Notes under the pieces: generated by a model
Seen by the model: the letters and a program-made list of their open reading frames with translations, nothing else
Told to the model about the DNA's origin: nothing
Database searches by the model: none
Part shown: one piece after another, positions 44,257-58,423 of the stretch
How the letters are laid out: each line of letters opens with the position of its first letter
Numbering within the stretch: the stretch's first letter is position 1
Program-made: the position numbers and the translations under genes
Assembly: GCF_007049795.1 (NCBI RefSeq)
Contig: NZ_SCFY01000010.1
Span: 62,001 to 126,000, forward strand
Source of the DNA: Ectopseudomonas mendocina
Lineage (GTDB): Bacteria > Pseudomonadota > Gammaproteobacteria > Pseudomonadales > Pseudomonadaceae
Length of the DNA stretch: 64,000 nucleotides
Reading direction: 5' to 3'

Positions 44257-45057
44257 ATGCACCCTCTGTTGCCCAGTCTCGCCGCCGCCCTCCTCTACGC
44301 CGGCGCCGCCGCTTACCAAGGCCTGCGTCTGACGCAGCGCAGCATCCCCGACAAACGCCTGCTGGCGTCGCTAGGTGTGCTCGCCCTGTGCCTGCACGGC
44401 ATCGGCCTGTTCTACCAGCTGTATGACGTACACGGCCTCAATCTGGACTTCTTCAACGCAGCCAGCCTGATCGCCTGGGCGGTCATCGGCCTGATTCTGC
44501 TGGCCTGCCTGCGCATTCCGGTGGAAAACCTGCTGCTATTGCTGTTCCCGCTCGGCACGCTGACCGTGCTGGCGGCCGAATTCATGCCCAGCGGCACCAT
44601 CAACCCGATCGACGAGCACCCCGGCATCCTTGCCCACATCCTGTTCTCGATCATGGCTTACGGCATGCTCACCATCGCCGTGTTCCAGTCGATCCTGCTG
44701 CTGTTGCAGGACCATCAGCTCAAGCACAAACACCCGTCCGGGCTGATCCGCAACTTTCCACCCCTGCAAACCATGGAGAGCCTGCTGTTCGGCTTTCTCT
44801 TCGCGGGCTGGCTGCTGCTGTCGCTGTCGCTGCTGTCCGGCGCGCTATACATCGATGATCTGTTCGCCCAGCACCTGGCGCACAAGACCATTCTTTCCTG
44901 CTTCGCTTGGGTGGTTTTCGCCGTTCTGCTGTGGGGTCGCCACCAGCTTGGCTGGCGCGGCCACAAGGCCATTCGCTGGACCCTCGCCGGGTTCTGCCTG
45001 CTGATGCTGGCCTACTTCGGCAGCAAGCTGGTACGCGAATTCATCCTGCACATCTGA
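44257..45057 (+). CDS. CcsA/YpjD-family inner-membrane protein
   Basis: A 266-residue protein with about eight membrane helices, of the cytochrome c assembly (CcsA/CcmC-like, YpjD) family. Histidines and the C-terminal WGRHQLGWRGHKAIRWTL segment are typical. The partner gene in cytochrome c biogenesis is absent nearby, so heme handling is likely but not demonstrated; E. coli YpjD/CorE-type proteins next to ffh were also linked to metal stress. The frame is open upstream to 44215, but the ATG at 44257 starts the hydrophobic N-terminus. It is divergent from ffh and followed 10 bases later by the CorC-like gene. Confidence 0.88.
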   Translation: MHPLLPSLAAALLYAGAAAYQGLRLTQRSIPDKRLLASLGVLALCLHGIGLFYQLYDVHGLNLDFFNAASLIAWAVIGLILLACLRIPVENLLLLLFPLGTLTVLAAEFMPSGTINPIDEHPGILAHILFSIMAYGMLTIAVFQSILLLLQDHQLKHKHPSGLIRNFPPLQTMESLLFGFLFAGWLLLSLSLLSGALYIDDLFAQHLAHKTILSCFAWVVFAVLLWGRHQLGWRGHKAIRWTLAGFCLLMLAYFGSKLVREFILHI

Positions 45058-45067
45058 GGCAGACGTC

Positions 45068-46354
45068 GTGGACGACATACATTCGAGCTACCTGCTCGGC
45101 CTGCTGATTTTCCTCATCCTCTGCTCGGCGTTCTTCTCCAGCTCCGAGACCGGCATGCTCAGCCTCAATCGCTATCGGCTCAAGCACCTGGCCAAAGAAG
45201 GACACAGCGGCGCCAAGCGCGTCACCCGCCTGCTTGACCGTCCGGATCGCCTGCTCGGCACCATTCTGGTCGGCAACAACGTGGTCAACATCCTCGCCGC
45301 CTCCATCGCCACAGTGCTGGCGGTGGACATGTGGGGTGAGGCAGGTATCGCCATCGCCACCGCAGGCCTGACCATCATCGTACTGATCTTCGGCGAGATC
45401 ACGCCCAAGACCCTGGCCGCCCTACGCCCGGAATTGGTGGCCTTCCCCGCCAGTCGCGTGCTCAGCCTGCTGCTGCGCGTGCTCTACCCGGTGGTGTGGC
45501 TGACCAGCGCGATCAGCAGTGGCCTACTGCGTCTGTTCGGCGTCGATCCGTCACAGCGCGCCAGCGACAGCCTGTCTACCGAGGAGCTGCGCAGCGTGGT
45601 GCGTGAGTCCGGCTCGGAACTGCCGATGAATCGCCAGAGCATGCTGTTGGGCATCCTCGACCTGGAACGGGTCACGGTGGATGACATCATGATCCCGCGC
45701 AACGAAGTGACCGGCATCGATCTCGACGACGACCTGGAAGTCATCATCGGCCAGTTGCGCAGTACCTCGCATACGCGCCTGCCGGTGTTTCGTGGCGACA
45801 TCAACCAGGTCGAAGGCGTGGTACACATGCGCCAGATAGCCCGTCTGCTCAGCCACAACCAGCTGACCAAGGACAGCTTGCTGGCAGCCTGCAACGAGCC
45901 CTATTTCATCCCGGAAAACACGCCGCTGGCGACCCAGCTGATCAATTTCCAGAAGCAGAAGCGGCGCATCGGCATCGTCGTCGACGAGTATGGCGAGGTG
46001 ATCGGCATCGTCACCCTGGAAGATATCCTCGAAGAGATAGTCGGCGACTTCAGCAACCAGGACAGCCTGCGCAGCCCCGACATCCACCCTCAGGAAGACG
46101 GCACGCTGGTCATCGACGGCGCCGCCTACATTCGCGAAGTGAACAAGACCCTCGGCTGGCATCTGCCCAGCGATGGTCCCAAGACCCTCAATGGCCTGAT
46201 CACCGAAGCCCTGGAGACCATCCCTGACAGCAGCGTCTGCCTGAAGATCGGCCCCTATCGCCTGGAGATCCTGCAGGCGGCGGACAACCGGGTGAAGAGC
46301 GTCCGCGTGTGGCAGGTGAAAAAGGTCAAACCGGACGCTGCAGCGACGGAGTGA
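45068..46354 (+). CDS. CNNM/CorC-family membrane protein (DUF21-CBS-CorC_HlyC)
   Basis: A 428-residue inner-membrane protein. The N-terminal DUF21 (CNNM) transmembrane domain (about 5-190, SSSETGMLSLNRYRLKHL, VGNNVVNILAAS, FGEITPKTLAA) precedes a pair of CBS domains (about 200-330, MIPRNEVTGIDLDDDLEVII, IVVDEYGEVIGIVTLEDILE) and a C-terminal CorC_HlyC transporter-associated domain. Relatives function in magnesium/cobalt efflux or resistance. The start is GTG with GAGG upstream. It forms a pair with the CcsA-like gene, and its last 29 bases overlap the convergent SGNH hydrolase gene. Confidence 0.92.
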   Translation: MDDIHSSYLLGLLIFLILCSAFFSSSETGMLSLNRYRLKHLAKEGHSGAKRVTRLLDRPDRLLGTILVGNNVVNILAASIATVLAVDMWGEAGIAIATAGLTIIVLIFGEITPKTLAALRPELVAFPASRVLSLLLRVLYPVVWLTSAISSGLLRLFGVDPSQRASDSLSTEELRSVVRESGSELPMNRQSMLLGILDLERVTVDDIMIPRNEVTGIDLDDDLEVIIGQLRSTSHTRLPVFRGDINQVEGVVHMRQIARLLSHNQLTKDSLLAACNEPYFIPENTPLATQLINFQKQKRRIGIVVDEYGEVIGIVTLEDILEEIVGDFSNQDSLRSPDIHPQEDGTLVIDGAAYIREVNKTLGWHLPSDGPKTLNGLITEALETIPDSSVCLKIGPYRLEILQAADNRVKSVRVWQVKKVKPDAAATE

Positions 46355-47060
46355 GGCGCTCGGCCAGGCCATCGGCCCAGCGCCGGTAGCCCAGTGCCGA
46401 CGGGTGATAGCCATCCTCGGCCAGGTAATGCGCCTCGAACGGCAGGTCCAGCCGGCAATGCAATGCGCCAAGGCGTTGCGCCAGGCCCTGCAACTCAGCA
46501 TCCAGCAAGCGGGCCCGCCAGCCCATCAACTGCCGCAGCAACCAGGGCAAGGCGCTGAAATGCTGCAACGGCGGTACGCCGCTGAATGCCACGTGACAGC
46601 CCTGCTCGCCCAGCGCAGTGGCCATCCCGGCCAGTGACTGCAGCCAACGCTTGCTCGGTGTGAGGTGAGTGGTGTCATTGACGCCGAACACCAGCAGCGC
46701 CAGGTCCGCGGGCTCCGTCAATGCCTGCGGCAACAGGCGCTCACGGGCCTCAGGCGCGGTGATGCCATTCTCGCCACAGGCGCGCCAGCGCACCGGTCGC
46801 CCCAGACGTTCAGCCAGGGCGGCGGCCAGGCAACTTGCCAGGGACTGATCGAAGCGGGTGACCCCAACGCCTGCCACGGTCGACTCACCGATCAACAGCA
46901 GGTGCAGCGGCTCACCAGGAAGATGCGCAGCGGCGACGCCGATCGGCTCGCCCTGCGCAACCGGCAGACGCAAGGCGGTACGCCGGGTGTTCAGGGCCAG
47001 AGGCAGCGCCAGTGGCAGCAATGGCACAGTTGCCAGCCACCACAGCGCATGCCGACTCAC
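46326..47060 (-). CDS. SGNH/GDSL-type hydrolase
   Basis: A 244-residue hydrolase with an N-terminal hydrophobic stretch ([18 protein letters not shown]) that is a signal anchor or uncleaved signal. Block I is [14 protein letters not shown] (nucleophile Ser60), block II CGENGIT, block [13 protein letters not shown] and block [12 protein letters not shown] with the Asp and His. The substrate is probably an ester or acetyl group in the envelope. The start is a GTG overlapping the purT stop as GTGA. The 3' end overlaps the CorC-like gene on the opposite strand by 29 bases. Confidence 0.88.
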   Translation of the reverse strand: MSRHALWWLATVPLLPLALPLALNTRRTALRLPVAQGEPIGVAAAHLPGEPLHLLLIGESTVAGVGVTRFDQSLASCLAAALAERLGRPVRWRACGENGITAPEARERLLPQALTEPADLALLVFGVNDTTHLTPSKRWLQSLAGMATALGEQGCHVAFSGVPPLQHFSALPWLLRQLMGWRARLLDAELQGLAQRLGALHCRLDLPFEAHYLAEDGYHPSALGYRRWADGLAERLTPSLQRPV

Positions 47061-48238
47061 AGCTGGACGCGAACCGCTTGCGCGCTGCGCAGTGCCTTGG
47101 CACGTGCAGCCTCGATGGATTCGTCACGTGCCAGCGCCACGCCCATGCGGCGCTGGCCTTTGACTTCAGGCTTGCCGAACAGGCGCAGCGCCGTGTCTTC
47201 CTCGCTCAGCGCAGCGCCAAGGTTGGCGAAACTGGCCTGCTGCGAATTGCCCTCCACCAGAATCACCGCAGAAGCAGACGGCCCCATCTGACGGATCGTC
47301 GGAATCGGCAGACCAAGAATGGCGCGGGCATGCAGGGCGAACTCGGACAGCTCCTGGGAGATCAGCGTCACCAGGCCGGTGTCGTGCGGGCGCGGCGAAA
47401 CTTCGCTGAACCACACCTGATCGCCTTTGACGAACAGCTCGACACCGAACAGACCACGCCCGCCCAGCGCTTCGGTCACCGCCAGGGCAACACGCTCGGA
47501 CTCGGCCAGCGCTTTCGGGCTCATCGGTTGCGGCTGCCAGGATTCCTGGTAGTCACCGTTCTCCTGGCGATGGCCAATCGGTGCGCAGAAGCTGGTGCCA
47601 CCGACATGACGCACGGTAAGCAGGGTGATTTCGTAGTCGAAGTCGATGAACCCCTCGACGATCACCCGCCCCTTGCCGGCACGGCCGCCTTCCTGGGCGT
47701 AGTCCCAGGCGCGCTGCAGGTCGGCGTCGCTTTTCAGGACGCTCTGGCCTTTGCCGGAAGAGCTCATGATCGGCTTGACCACGCAGGGGTAGCCGACGGA
47801 CTTCACTGCTGCGGCGTAGTCCTCGAAGGTGTCGGAGAAATGATACGGCGAGGTCGGCAGGCCCAGCTCCTCGGCCGCCAGACGACGAATGCCCTCGCGG
47901 TTCATGGTCAGCTGTGCGGCACGCGCGGTCGGCACCACGTTGAAGCCTTCGGTTTCCAGCTCGACCAGCGTGGCAGTGGCGATCGCCTCGATCTCGGGCA
48001 CGATGTAGTGCGGCTGTTCCTTTTCGATCACTGCACGCAGGGCTGCACCATTGAGCATGTCGATGACGTGGCTGCGGTGCGCCACCTGCATGGCCGGCGC
48101 ATTGGCATAACGATCAACACCGATGACTTCACAGCCCAGGCGCTGCAGTTCGATCACCACTTCCTTGCCGAGTTCGCCGCAGCCACACAGCAGTACACGG
48201 GTCGCAGAAGACGACAGAGGGGTTCCAATACGGGGCAT
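47057..48238 (-). CDS. purT: Formate-dependent phosphoribosylglycinamide formyltransferase 2
   Basis: The folate-independent third step of purine synthesis: ATP, formate and GAR to formyl-GAR. The 393-residue ATP-grasp enzyme shows [20 protein letters not shown], the ATP-grasp segments [18 protein letters not shown] and [17 protein letters not shown], and [16 protein letters not shown]. The frame starts at an ATG preceded by GAGGAAC. Purine genes purL, guaA and guaB lie further along the window. Confidence 0.97.
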   Translation of the reverse strand: MPRIGTPLSSSATRVLLCGCGELGKEVVIELQRLGCEVIGVDRYANAPAMQVAHRSHVIDMLNGAALRAVIEKEQPHYIVPEIEAIATATLVELETEGFNVVPTARAAQLTMNREGIRRLAAEELGLPTSPYHFSDTFEDYAAAVKSVGYPCVVKPIMSSSGKGQSVLKSDADLQRAWDYAQEGGRAGKGRVIVEGFIDFDYEITLLTVRHVGGTSFCAPIGHRQENGDYQESWQPQPMSPKALAESERVALAVTEALGGRGLFGVELFVKGDQVWFSEVSPRPHDTGLVTLISQELSEFALHARAILGLPIPTIRQMGPSASAVILVEGNSQQASFANLGAALSEEDTALRLFGKPEVKGQRRMGVALARDESIEAARAKALRSAQAVRVQL

Positions 48239-48259
48239 GAGTGTTCCTCGAACAGTGAA

Positions 48260-48466
48260 TCAGGACGGAGTCAGTAAAAGACCGGAAGCGCGGGCGCGCT
48301 CCAGGCAGCGTTGCAGTACCTCGCGGCGCTCGGCATTGTCCATGCGGCCCCAGCGGGTGATTTCGGCGGCGGTACGCTGACAGCCGATGCAGATATCCTG
48401 CTCATCCAGCGCGCAGACATGCACACAGGGTGAACGCACCGGTTTTTCTATATCACTCGTCGTCAT
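48260..48466 (-). CDS. DUF1289 small cysteine-rich protein
   Basis: A 68-residue protein with four conserved cysteines ([20 protein letters not shown]) followed by a helical arm ([20 protein letters not shown]). This is the DUF1289 family, probably a zinc- or iron-sulfur-binding protein of unknown function. The ATG at 48466 overlaps the gamma-carbonic-anhydrase-like stop by 14 bases, so the two are co-translated; the frame is open to 48499 but that would overlap further. Confidence 0.88.
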   Translation of the reverse strand: MTTSDIEKPVRSPCVHVCALDEQDICIGCQRTAAEITRWGRMDNAERREVLQRCLERARASGLLLTPS

Positions 48467-48980
48467 CAGGCACCAGCTCACGGGAATAACGCTGCGCATT
48501 ATGAACGTAATGCGCAGCGCTGGCCTCCAGCATCTTCTTCTGCGGCTCGGTGAGCTCGCGCACCACCTTGCCCGGGCTGCCCATGACCAGGCTGCCGTCG
48601 GGAATCACCTTGCCCTCGGGAATCAGGCTGTTGGCGCCGATGATGCAGTACTTGCCGATCTTGGCGCCGTTGAGGATCACAGAGTTGATGCCGATCAGGC
48701 TGTAATCATCCACGCTGCAGCCGTGCATCATCACGTTGTGGCCGACGGTGACGCCCTTGCCCAGCGTCAGCGGAAAGCCCATGTCGGTGTGCATGACGCT
48801 ACCGTCCTGCACGTTGCTGTTCTCGCCGATATGGATCAGTTCGTTGTCGCCGCGCAACACGGCGCCGAACCAGACACTGGCACCGGCCTCCAGGCGAACC
48901 TTGCCGATCAGGTCGGCGCTTGGTGCGACCCAGCTCTCGGGATGGGCGTCGACACGGGAGCTTCCCAGGCGGTATTTCAT
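48453..48980 (-). CDS. Gamma-carbonic-anhydrase-like hexapeptide-repeat protein
   Basis: A 175-residue left-handed beta-helix protein. The repeats are [LIV]GxxxxI/V-type turns, for example [33 protein letters not shown] and [13 protein letters not shown], and the three metal-ligand histidines of gamma carbonic anhydrases ([14 protein letters not shown]) are present. Homotrimer expected. Some family members hydrate CO2 and others (YrdA, PaaY) are thioesterases. A C-terminal helix ([20 protein letters not shown]) caps the trimer. It overlaps DUF1289 downstream by 14 bases. Confidence 0.92.
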   Translation of the reverse strand: MKYRLGSSRVDAHPESWVAPSADLIGKVRLEAGASVWFGAVLRGDNELIHIGENSNVQDGSVMHTDMGFPLTLGKGVTVGHNVMMHGCSVDDYSLIGINSVILNGAKIGKYCIIGANSLIPEGKVIPDGSLVMGSPGKVVRELTEPQKKMLEASAAHYVHNAQRYSRELVPDDDE

Positions 48981-49001
48981 GCTTGTCAGTCCTCGGCGCT
49001 A

Positions 49002-49613
49002 TCAGCGCAGGTGTATGAAGTGTTCGGGGGGCTGGTGCAGAGCGATCTGCGCATCGTCGAAGATCAGGTTGACCAACTCCACCACCATGATCGCGGTCAG
49101 GCCCCAGATGCGGTACTCGCCATAGGTGTAGGACGGCACGTACCAGCTCCGTCCTAGGTAGTCGATACGGTGGGTGACTTCGCGCGGGTCGCTGCGGAAG
49201 AACTCCAGCGGCACCGAGAATACCGAGGCGATCTCGGCGTCGTTGGGCTTGTACTCGACGTAATCCGGCACCAGCCCGACATAGGGCGTGACCTGAATGC
49301 CGTGACGCGACACCAGGCTGCTGAGCGGCCCAACCATCTCGACCAAACCAGGTGGCAGGCCAATTTCCTCCTCGGCCTCGCGCAGCGCGGTGTCCACCAG
49401 ATCGCGATCTTCCGGGTCGCGCCGGCCACCGGGAAAGGCGACCTCGCCACTGTGGGTCGACAAACCACTGGCGCGCAGGGTCAGCACCAGCTCAGGTTCG
49501 TCACTGCGGGTAATCGGGACCAGCACCGCCGCCTCGGGGAAGCTGCGCTCGGTCTCCAGAGAGCGCGGACTGTAACCGCGCACACGATGGAGCAACTCGT
49601 CCAGCATGGGCAT
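49002..49613 (-). CDS. Nudix hydrolase, CoA pyrophosphatase type (NudL-like)
   Basis: A 203-residue Nudix hydrolase. The CoA-specific signature LTLRASGLSTHSGEVAFPGG immediately precedes the Nudix box GGRRDPEDRDLVDT...REAEEEIGLP, so the likely substrate is coenzyme A or its thioesters. The start is probably the ATG at 49613 (or 49607, with GAGT six bases upstream); the open frame continues to 49667. It is divergent from the other Nudix gene at 49757. It lies 21 bases before the gamma-carbonic-anhydrase-like gene. Confidence 0.9.
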   Translation of the reverse strand: MPMLDELLHRVRGYSPRSLETERSFPEAAVLVPITRSDEPELVLTLRASGLSTHSGEVAFPGGRRDPEDRDLVDTALREAEEEIGLPPGLVEMVGPLSSLVSRHGIQVTPYVGLVPDYVEYKPNDAEIASVFSVPLEFFRSDPREVTHRIDYLGRSWYVPSYTYGEYRIWGLTAIMVVELVNLIFDDAQIALHQPPEHFIHLR

Positions 49614-49756
49614 ACTCGGAGTCTTGTTTTGCCAGGCATCATGGCATGAAAGCACGCGGCCGCCCAACCCCGACGACAGGACAGGCCGGCCGCAATAGCG
49701 GGCTTGCCGGCCACCTCTCAGCCGGCCAAGATAGCGCCAGAAATAGAGGAACGGGC

Positions 49757-50311
49757 ATGAAGTTCTGCAGCCAGTGCGGCAACCCGGTCACCCGCATGAT
49801 CCCCGCGGGCGACAATCGTATGCGCCATGTCTGCGGCAACTGCGCCACCGTGCATTACGAAAACCCGCGTATCGTTGCCGGCTGCCTGCCTGTGTGGGAC
49901 GACCAGGTGCTGCTGTGCCGCCGCGCCATCGAGCCGCGCCGCGGCTACTGGACGTTACCGGCCGGCTTCATGGAGAACGGCGAAACAACCGAACAGGCCG
50001 CCGCCCGTGAGACCCTCGAAGAAGCCTGCGCCCGCGTACGCGACCTGAGCCTCTATACCCTCTTCGATCTGCCGCACATCAGCCAGGTGTACATGCTGTT
50101 TCGCGCCGAACTGGTCGACCTGGATTTTGCCGTCGGCGAGGAAAGCCTGGAGGTGCGGTTGTTTGCAGAGAGCGAAATCCCTTGGTCAGAGCTGGCTTTC
50201 CCGACCATAGGCCGTACCTTAGAATGCTTCTTCGCCGACCGTCGGCAGAATCTCTTTCCGGTACGCAATGAGCCACTCGAAGCGCTGCGTGCCCACTACA
50301 CACCCCGTTGA
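49757..50311 (+). CDS. Nudix hydrolase with N-terminal zinc ribbon
   Basis: A 184-residue Nudix protein with a zinc ribbon (Cys4, Cys7, Cys26, Cys29) before the Nudix domain. The box is GFMENGETTEQAAARETLEE, and IVAGCLPVWDDQVLLCRRAI and GYWTLPAGFM flank it. Zinc-ribbon Nudix enzymes act on NADH or ADP-ribose-like dinucleotides, but specificity is not determined. GAGG precedes the ATG at 49757; the longer open frame from 49646 lacks a site. It is followed 18 bases later by the L,D-transpeptidase gene. Confidence 0.92.
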   Translation: MKFCSQCGNPVTRMIPAGDNRMRHVCGNCATVHYENPRIVAGCLPVWDDQVLLCRRAIEPRRGYWTLPAGFMENGETTEQAAARETLEEACARVRDLSLYTLFDLPHISQVYMLFRAELVDLDFAVGEESLEVRLFAESEIPWSELAFPTIGRTLECFFADRRQNLFPVRNEPLEALRAHYTPR

Positions 50312-50329
50312 CCCTTGCGGACGTTCCCG

Positions 50330-50833
50330 ATGCGCTGGTTGTTGCCCCTGCTTTGCCTGACCCTCAGCTTCAACGTCCTGGCCAGCACCACGCCAGCGAC
50401 CAGCAGCCGCACCGTGGACAAGGTGCTGGTACTCAAATCCGAGCGCAAACTGCACCTGCAGCAGCGCGGCGAGACCATCAAGTCGTACCGTATTTCCCTG
50501 GGCAAACAGCCCAATGGCGCCAAGCAACGCGAAGGCGACCTGCGCACGCCGGAAGGCTTCTACTGGATCGACTGGCGCAAGCCGAGCGACAAGTACCAAT
50601 TGTCGCTGCACATTTCCTACCCCAACGCGCGCGACCTGGCCAAGGCCAATGACGCCGGGGTGCCGCCGGGTAGCATGATCATGATCCACGGCACGCCGCT
50701 GGATGAGGAATACCCGGAGTGGTTCTTCCACACCCTCGACTGGACCGAGGGCTGCATCGCCATGAAGAACGACGACATGCGCGAGGTCTGGAGCCTGGTC
50801 AAGGACGGTACGCTGATCGAAATCAGGCCTTGA
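50330..50833 (+). CDS. YkuD-type L,D-transpeptidase
   Basis: A 167-residue secreted peptidoglycan enzyme forming 3-3 crosslinks or attaching proteins. The signal peptide is MRWLLPLLCLTLSFNVLA. The YkuD catalytic domain shows VLVLKSERKLHLQQRGE, the histidine in MIHGTPLDEE and the catalytic cysteine at residue 142 in DWTEGCIAMKN. A TTG at 50315 is in frame, but the ATG at 50330 gives a normal signal. It follows the zinc-ribbon Nudix gene and ends at a strong terminator. Confidence 0.9.
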   Translation: MRWLLPLLCLTLSFNVLASTTPATSSRTVDKVLVLKSERKLHLQQRGETIKSYRISLGKQPNGAKQREGDLRTPEGFYWIDWRKPSDKYQLSLHISYPNARDLAKANDAGVPPGSMIMIHGTPLDEEYPEWFFHTLDWTEGCIAMKNDDMREVWSLVKDGTLIEIRP

Positions 50834-50845
50834 GCCACTGCATTG

Positions 50846-50869
50846 AAAAGGCGCCATCGGCGCCTTTTT
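50846..50869. terminator. Bidirectional rho-independent terminator
   Basis: AAAAGGCGCC-ATC-GGCGCCTTTTT forms a ten-bp stem with A-runs and T-runs on both sides. It serves the L,D-transpeptidase gene (+) and the convergent NIF3-like gene (-). Confidence 0.92.
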
Positions 50870-50878
50870 CATATCGAC

Positions 50879-51196
50879 TCAAAACTGCAGGTCGGACAAG
50901 CGCCAGACGTCGAAGGCCGGCGTTTCGTAGGGATGGGTCTTCTTCAGCGCCTTGACGGCGTCGTGGATCAACTCGTCGGCAACGACCATTTCCACTTTCC
51001 ACTCGGCAACCTGCTCGACGCTGCCGACCTGACCGATGAACGGCTGGCTGCCGTCCAAAGCGCGGAACTGACCTTGGCCCAGCACCTGCCAGCAGCAGCT
51101 GTCGTAAAGACCTATGCGCCCGCCGCCGGCTGCGAACACCGCCTTTTTTACCGGTTCCAGATGGGTTTCCGGCACGTAGAAACACAGTTTGTACAT
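50879..51196 (-). CDS. NIF3-like/CutA-fold small protein
   Basis: A 105-residue cytoplasmic protein starting MYKLCFYVPETHLEPVKKAV, with WKVEMVVADELIHDAVKALK and KTHPYETPAFDVWRL. This is the ferredoxin-like (PII/CutA-like) domain found as an insertion in NIF3 proteins, here free-standing. PYETPAFD is conserved in that group. The function is unknown. The frame is open to 51238, but MYKL at 51196 is the family start. Confidence 0.85.
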   Translation of the reverse strand: MYKLCFYVPETHLEPVKKAVFAAGGGRIGLYDSCCWQVLGQGQFRALDGSQPFIGQVGSVEQVAEWKVEMVVADELIHDAVKALKKTHPYETPAFDVWRLSDLQF

Positions 51197-51352
51197 CAAG
51201 TTCTCCGCAGATGGGCAACCGAACAACAGACAAGCCATGACGCCAACATGATGTCATTTCGCCATGGAGTTGTCTTGAGATCGCCCACACAAATCCACAC
51301 GCAGCATTAAAACGATTCGCTGCTTTCGACTCAGGCGACGGGCATGGCGTTC

Positions 51353-51622
51353 TCAACGAGCGCCGAAAAAGCGCCGCCATCTGTCGGCCAGACCGCTGGT
51401 CGGCGGGCTGTGGCTACCATCGCAGTAGGGCAGGTCTGCGGATCGGCTACAGCGGCACAACAGCAGGCGCTGCTCACGCTCGGGTTGCAGAATCAGGGAT
51501 TGGGCGCAGTCGGGTGGGCAGTCAGGCATCTCGGGCGAATGCCCACAGCGGCATAGGTGATGAGTTTCGCCGGCTTTGACCAGGCGGACTTCGGGAAGGA
51601 TGGGCAGAGAATCATCGGCCAT
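51353..51622 (-). CDS. Two-motif CDGSH-like iron-sulfur protein
   Basis: An 89-residue protein with two CDGSH-type cluster motifs. The C-terminal one is canonical: C56-x-C58-x8-C67-D-G-S-H71. The N-terminal one has the same spacing (C24-x-C26-x8-C35-x3-C39) but reads CPPDC, so the usual ligand histidine is a cysteine. Tandem CDGSH proteins fold as one unit with two [2Fe-2S] clusters and are thought to take part in electron transfer or cluster handling. The ATG at 51622 is chosen because MADDSLPILPEVRLVKAGE is a plausible start; the frame extends upstream into repeats. Confidence 0.85.
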   Translation of the reverse strand: MADDSLPILPEVRLVKAGETHHLCRCGHSPEMPDCPPDCAQSLILQPEREQRLLLCRCSRSADLPYCDGSHSPPTSGLADRWRRFFGAR

Positions 51623-51676
51623 GGCTGGGCCTGTGTGGTTCGGATGGAATCCGGGTGAAGGTGTGGCAACGGTTAT

Positions 51677-51849
51677 CCCGGATTGCATCCGGGTTACGCG
51701 CTCCACGATCGGCTCCCTCTCCCATTCATGGGAGAGGGCTGGGGAGAGGGTTCGGCGTTAGCTATACACCGGTGCCAGCTCAGCTTGGATCGGAGCGCAG
51801 CCGCTTTCCCTCTCCCGCCCTTCGGGCACCCTCTCCCAATGGGAGAGGG
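51677..51849. repeat. Cluster of short palindromic repeats
   Basis: Three hairpin units lie between the CDGSH gene and purL: CCCGGAT-TGC-ATCCGGG (51677-51693), CCCTCTCCCAT-TC-ATGGGAGAGGG (51715-51738), and CCCTCTCCC...GCCCTTCGGGC...CCCTCTCCC-AAT-GGGAGAGGG (about 51808-51849). The last two share the CCCTCTCCC arm. These are intergenic repeats typical of Pseudomonas; nothing coding is seen. Confidence 0.8.
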
Positions 51850-51854
51850 TCAGC

Positions 51855-51877
51855 AAAAGGCCGCTACGCGGCCGCTT
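51855..51877 (-). terminator. Rho-independent terminator of purL
   Basis: On the minus strand GGCCGC-GTA-GCGGCC with A before and TTTTGC after begins immediately past the purL stop codon. Confidence 0.8.
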
Positions 51878-57408
<5,531 letters not shown>

Positions 57409-57412
57409 ACAC

Positions 57413-57880
57413 TCAGAGCAACTCCTGATTGCCCACCGCACAGCGACTGATTGCCTGCCTGGCCGGTGGCAAGCCTTTGAGGTGCGTGGCGCATTGTGCC
57501 TGACTCGATATCCGCTCGACCTGCAGATTGGCCTGCGCATCGATGCTGATCAGGTAGGGATGGTTATAACGCGCGCGATCGTTCCAAGCACTGAACCGCT
57601 GAGCACTGAACACGCAGCGGTAGTCCAGGTGGCCGGTAAAGCCCTGAAAGCGATCACGCATGAAGATGTGGTGATAGCGCTGCCAGTCGCGATCACGCTG
57701 ACCGACACGCACGGCCTCCTGACACGCTTCGAGCGTGGTGATCTGCGGCTCGTGCAGGAAAATACTTTGCGCCAGGTTGGAGCCACCCAACTGCACGCTA
57801 GCGACCAGGTACACCTCGGGCTGCTCCGCGAACGCCGGCGCAGCCAGGAGCGCCAGCAGACTCAAGATCCGTTTGTTCAT
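57413..57880 (-). CDS. Secreted hypothetical protein
   Basis: A 155-residue protein with a signal peptide MNKRILSLLALLAAPAFA, mature about 137 residues. The mature part has three cysteines in two regions (EACQEAV, YRCVFS and QCATHLKG) plus a late one (RCAVGNQ), suggesting disulfide bonds in the periplasm. I do not recognise the family. It follows tadA by 21 bases on the same strand and is convergent with mltF (four-base gap). AGGGAATAGGC precedes the ATG. Confidence 0.8.
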   Translation of the reverse strand: MNKRILSLLALLAAPAFAEQPEVYLVASVQLGGSNLAQSIFLHEPQITTLEACQEAVRVGQRDRDWQRYHHIFMRDRFQGFTGHLDYRCVFSAQRFSAWNDRARYNHPYLISIDAQANLQVERISSQAQCATHLKGLPPARQAISRCAVGNQELL

Positions 57881-57901
57881 GCCTATTCCCTGTAAGAACG
57901 C

Positions 57902-58378
57902 TCAGCCTCGCCGAGCCTTGAAGAAATCTTTCAGCAGCGCCCCGCTGTCCTCGGCCAGCAACCCGCCCTCCACCAACACGCGGTGATTGAGAAAGCCCTG
58001 ATCGAAGAACTGCCCCTGGCTGATCGCTACCCCGGCACGCGGCTCGCTGGCGGCGAACACCACCCGAGCGATGCGCGCATGCACGATCAGGCCGGCGCAC
58101 ATGCTGCAGGGCTCCAGCGTGACATACAGGGTGCTGCCGGGCAGTCGGTAGTTCTGCACGCTTTCCGCTGCCGCGCGGATCGCCACCATTTCGGCATGGG
58201 CACTGGGGTCGTGACGCAGGATCGGGCAATTGTAGCCCTGCCCGACGACCTCGCCATCCTGCACTAGCACAGCCCCCACCGGCACCTCGCCCTGCTCTGC
58301 GCCCAGGCGCGCCTGCACCAGCGCCAGGCGCATGAAGTGCTCGTCACGCGAGCGGTCGATGATCTGCGGTCTTTTCAT
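57902..58378 (-). CDS. tadA: tRNA adenosine(34) deaminase
   Basis: Deaminates A34 of tRNA-Arg(ACG) to inosine. The 158-residue zinc deaminase has HAE at 61-63 (AHAEMVAIRAAAES, zinc His and catalytic Glu) and the PCSMC motif with Cys91 and Cys94 (LEPCSMCAGLIVHARI). The upstream open frame to 58489 is not used. It lies between the multicopper oxidase gene and the secreted protein gene. The DPSAHAEM context and length are typical of TadA. Confidence 0.95.
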   Translation of the reverse strand: MKRPQIIDRSRDEHFMRLALVQARLGAEQGEVPVGAVLVQDGEVVGQGYNCPILRHDPSAHAEMVAIRAAAESVQNYRLPGSTLYVTLEPCSMCAGLIVHARIARVVFAASEPRAGVAISQGQFFDQGFLNHRVLVEGGLLAEDSGALLKDFFKARRG

Positions 58379-58389
58379 TGCATCAATCC

Positions 58390-58423
58390 GTAGGGCGCCG
58401 GCGAAAAACGGCGCCCACCCTAC
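58390..58423. repeat. GTAGGGCGCCG inverted repeat
   Basis: GTAGGGCGCCG and CGGCGCCCACCCTAC pair around an A-rich loop. The right arm overlaps the multicopper oxidase stop codon (TAG on the minus strand within CCCTAC). It is the same family as the repeats at 18771 and 30432. Confidence 0.75.

Noticed and set aside
42675..44426. A 583-codon + strand open frame opposite ffh
   Set aside because: It is antisense to ffh, and its end runs into the real CcsA-like gene in another frame.
51677..51849. The run of similar palindromes as a CRISPR array
   Set aside because: The units are hairpins of different length without constant spacers, and no cas genes are nearby.
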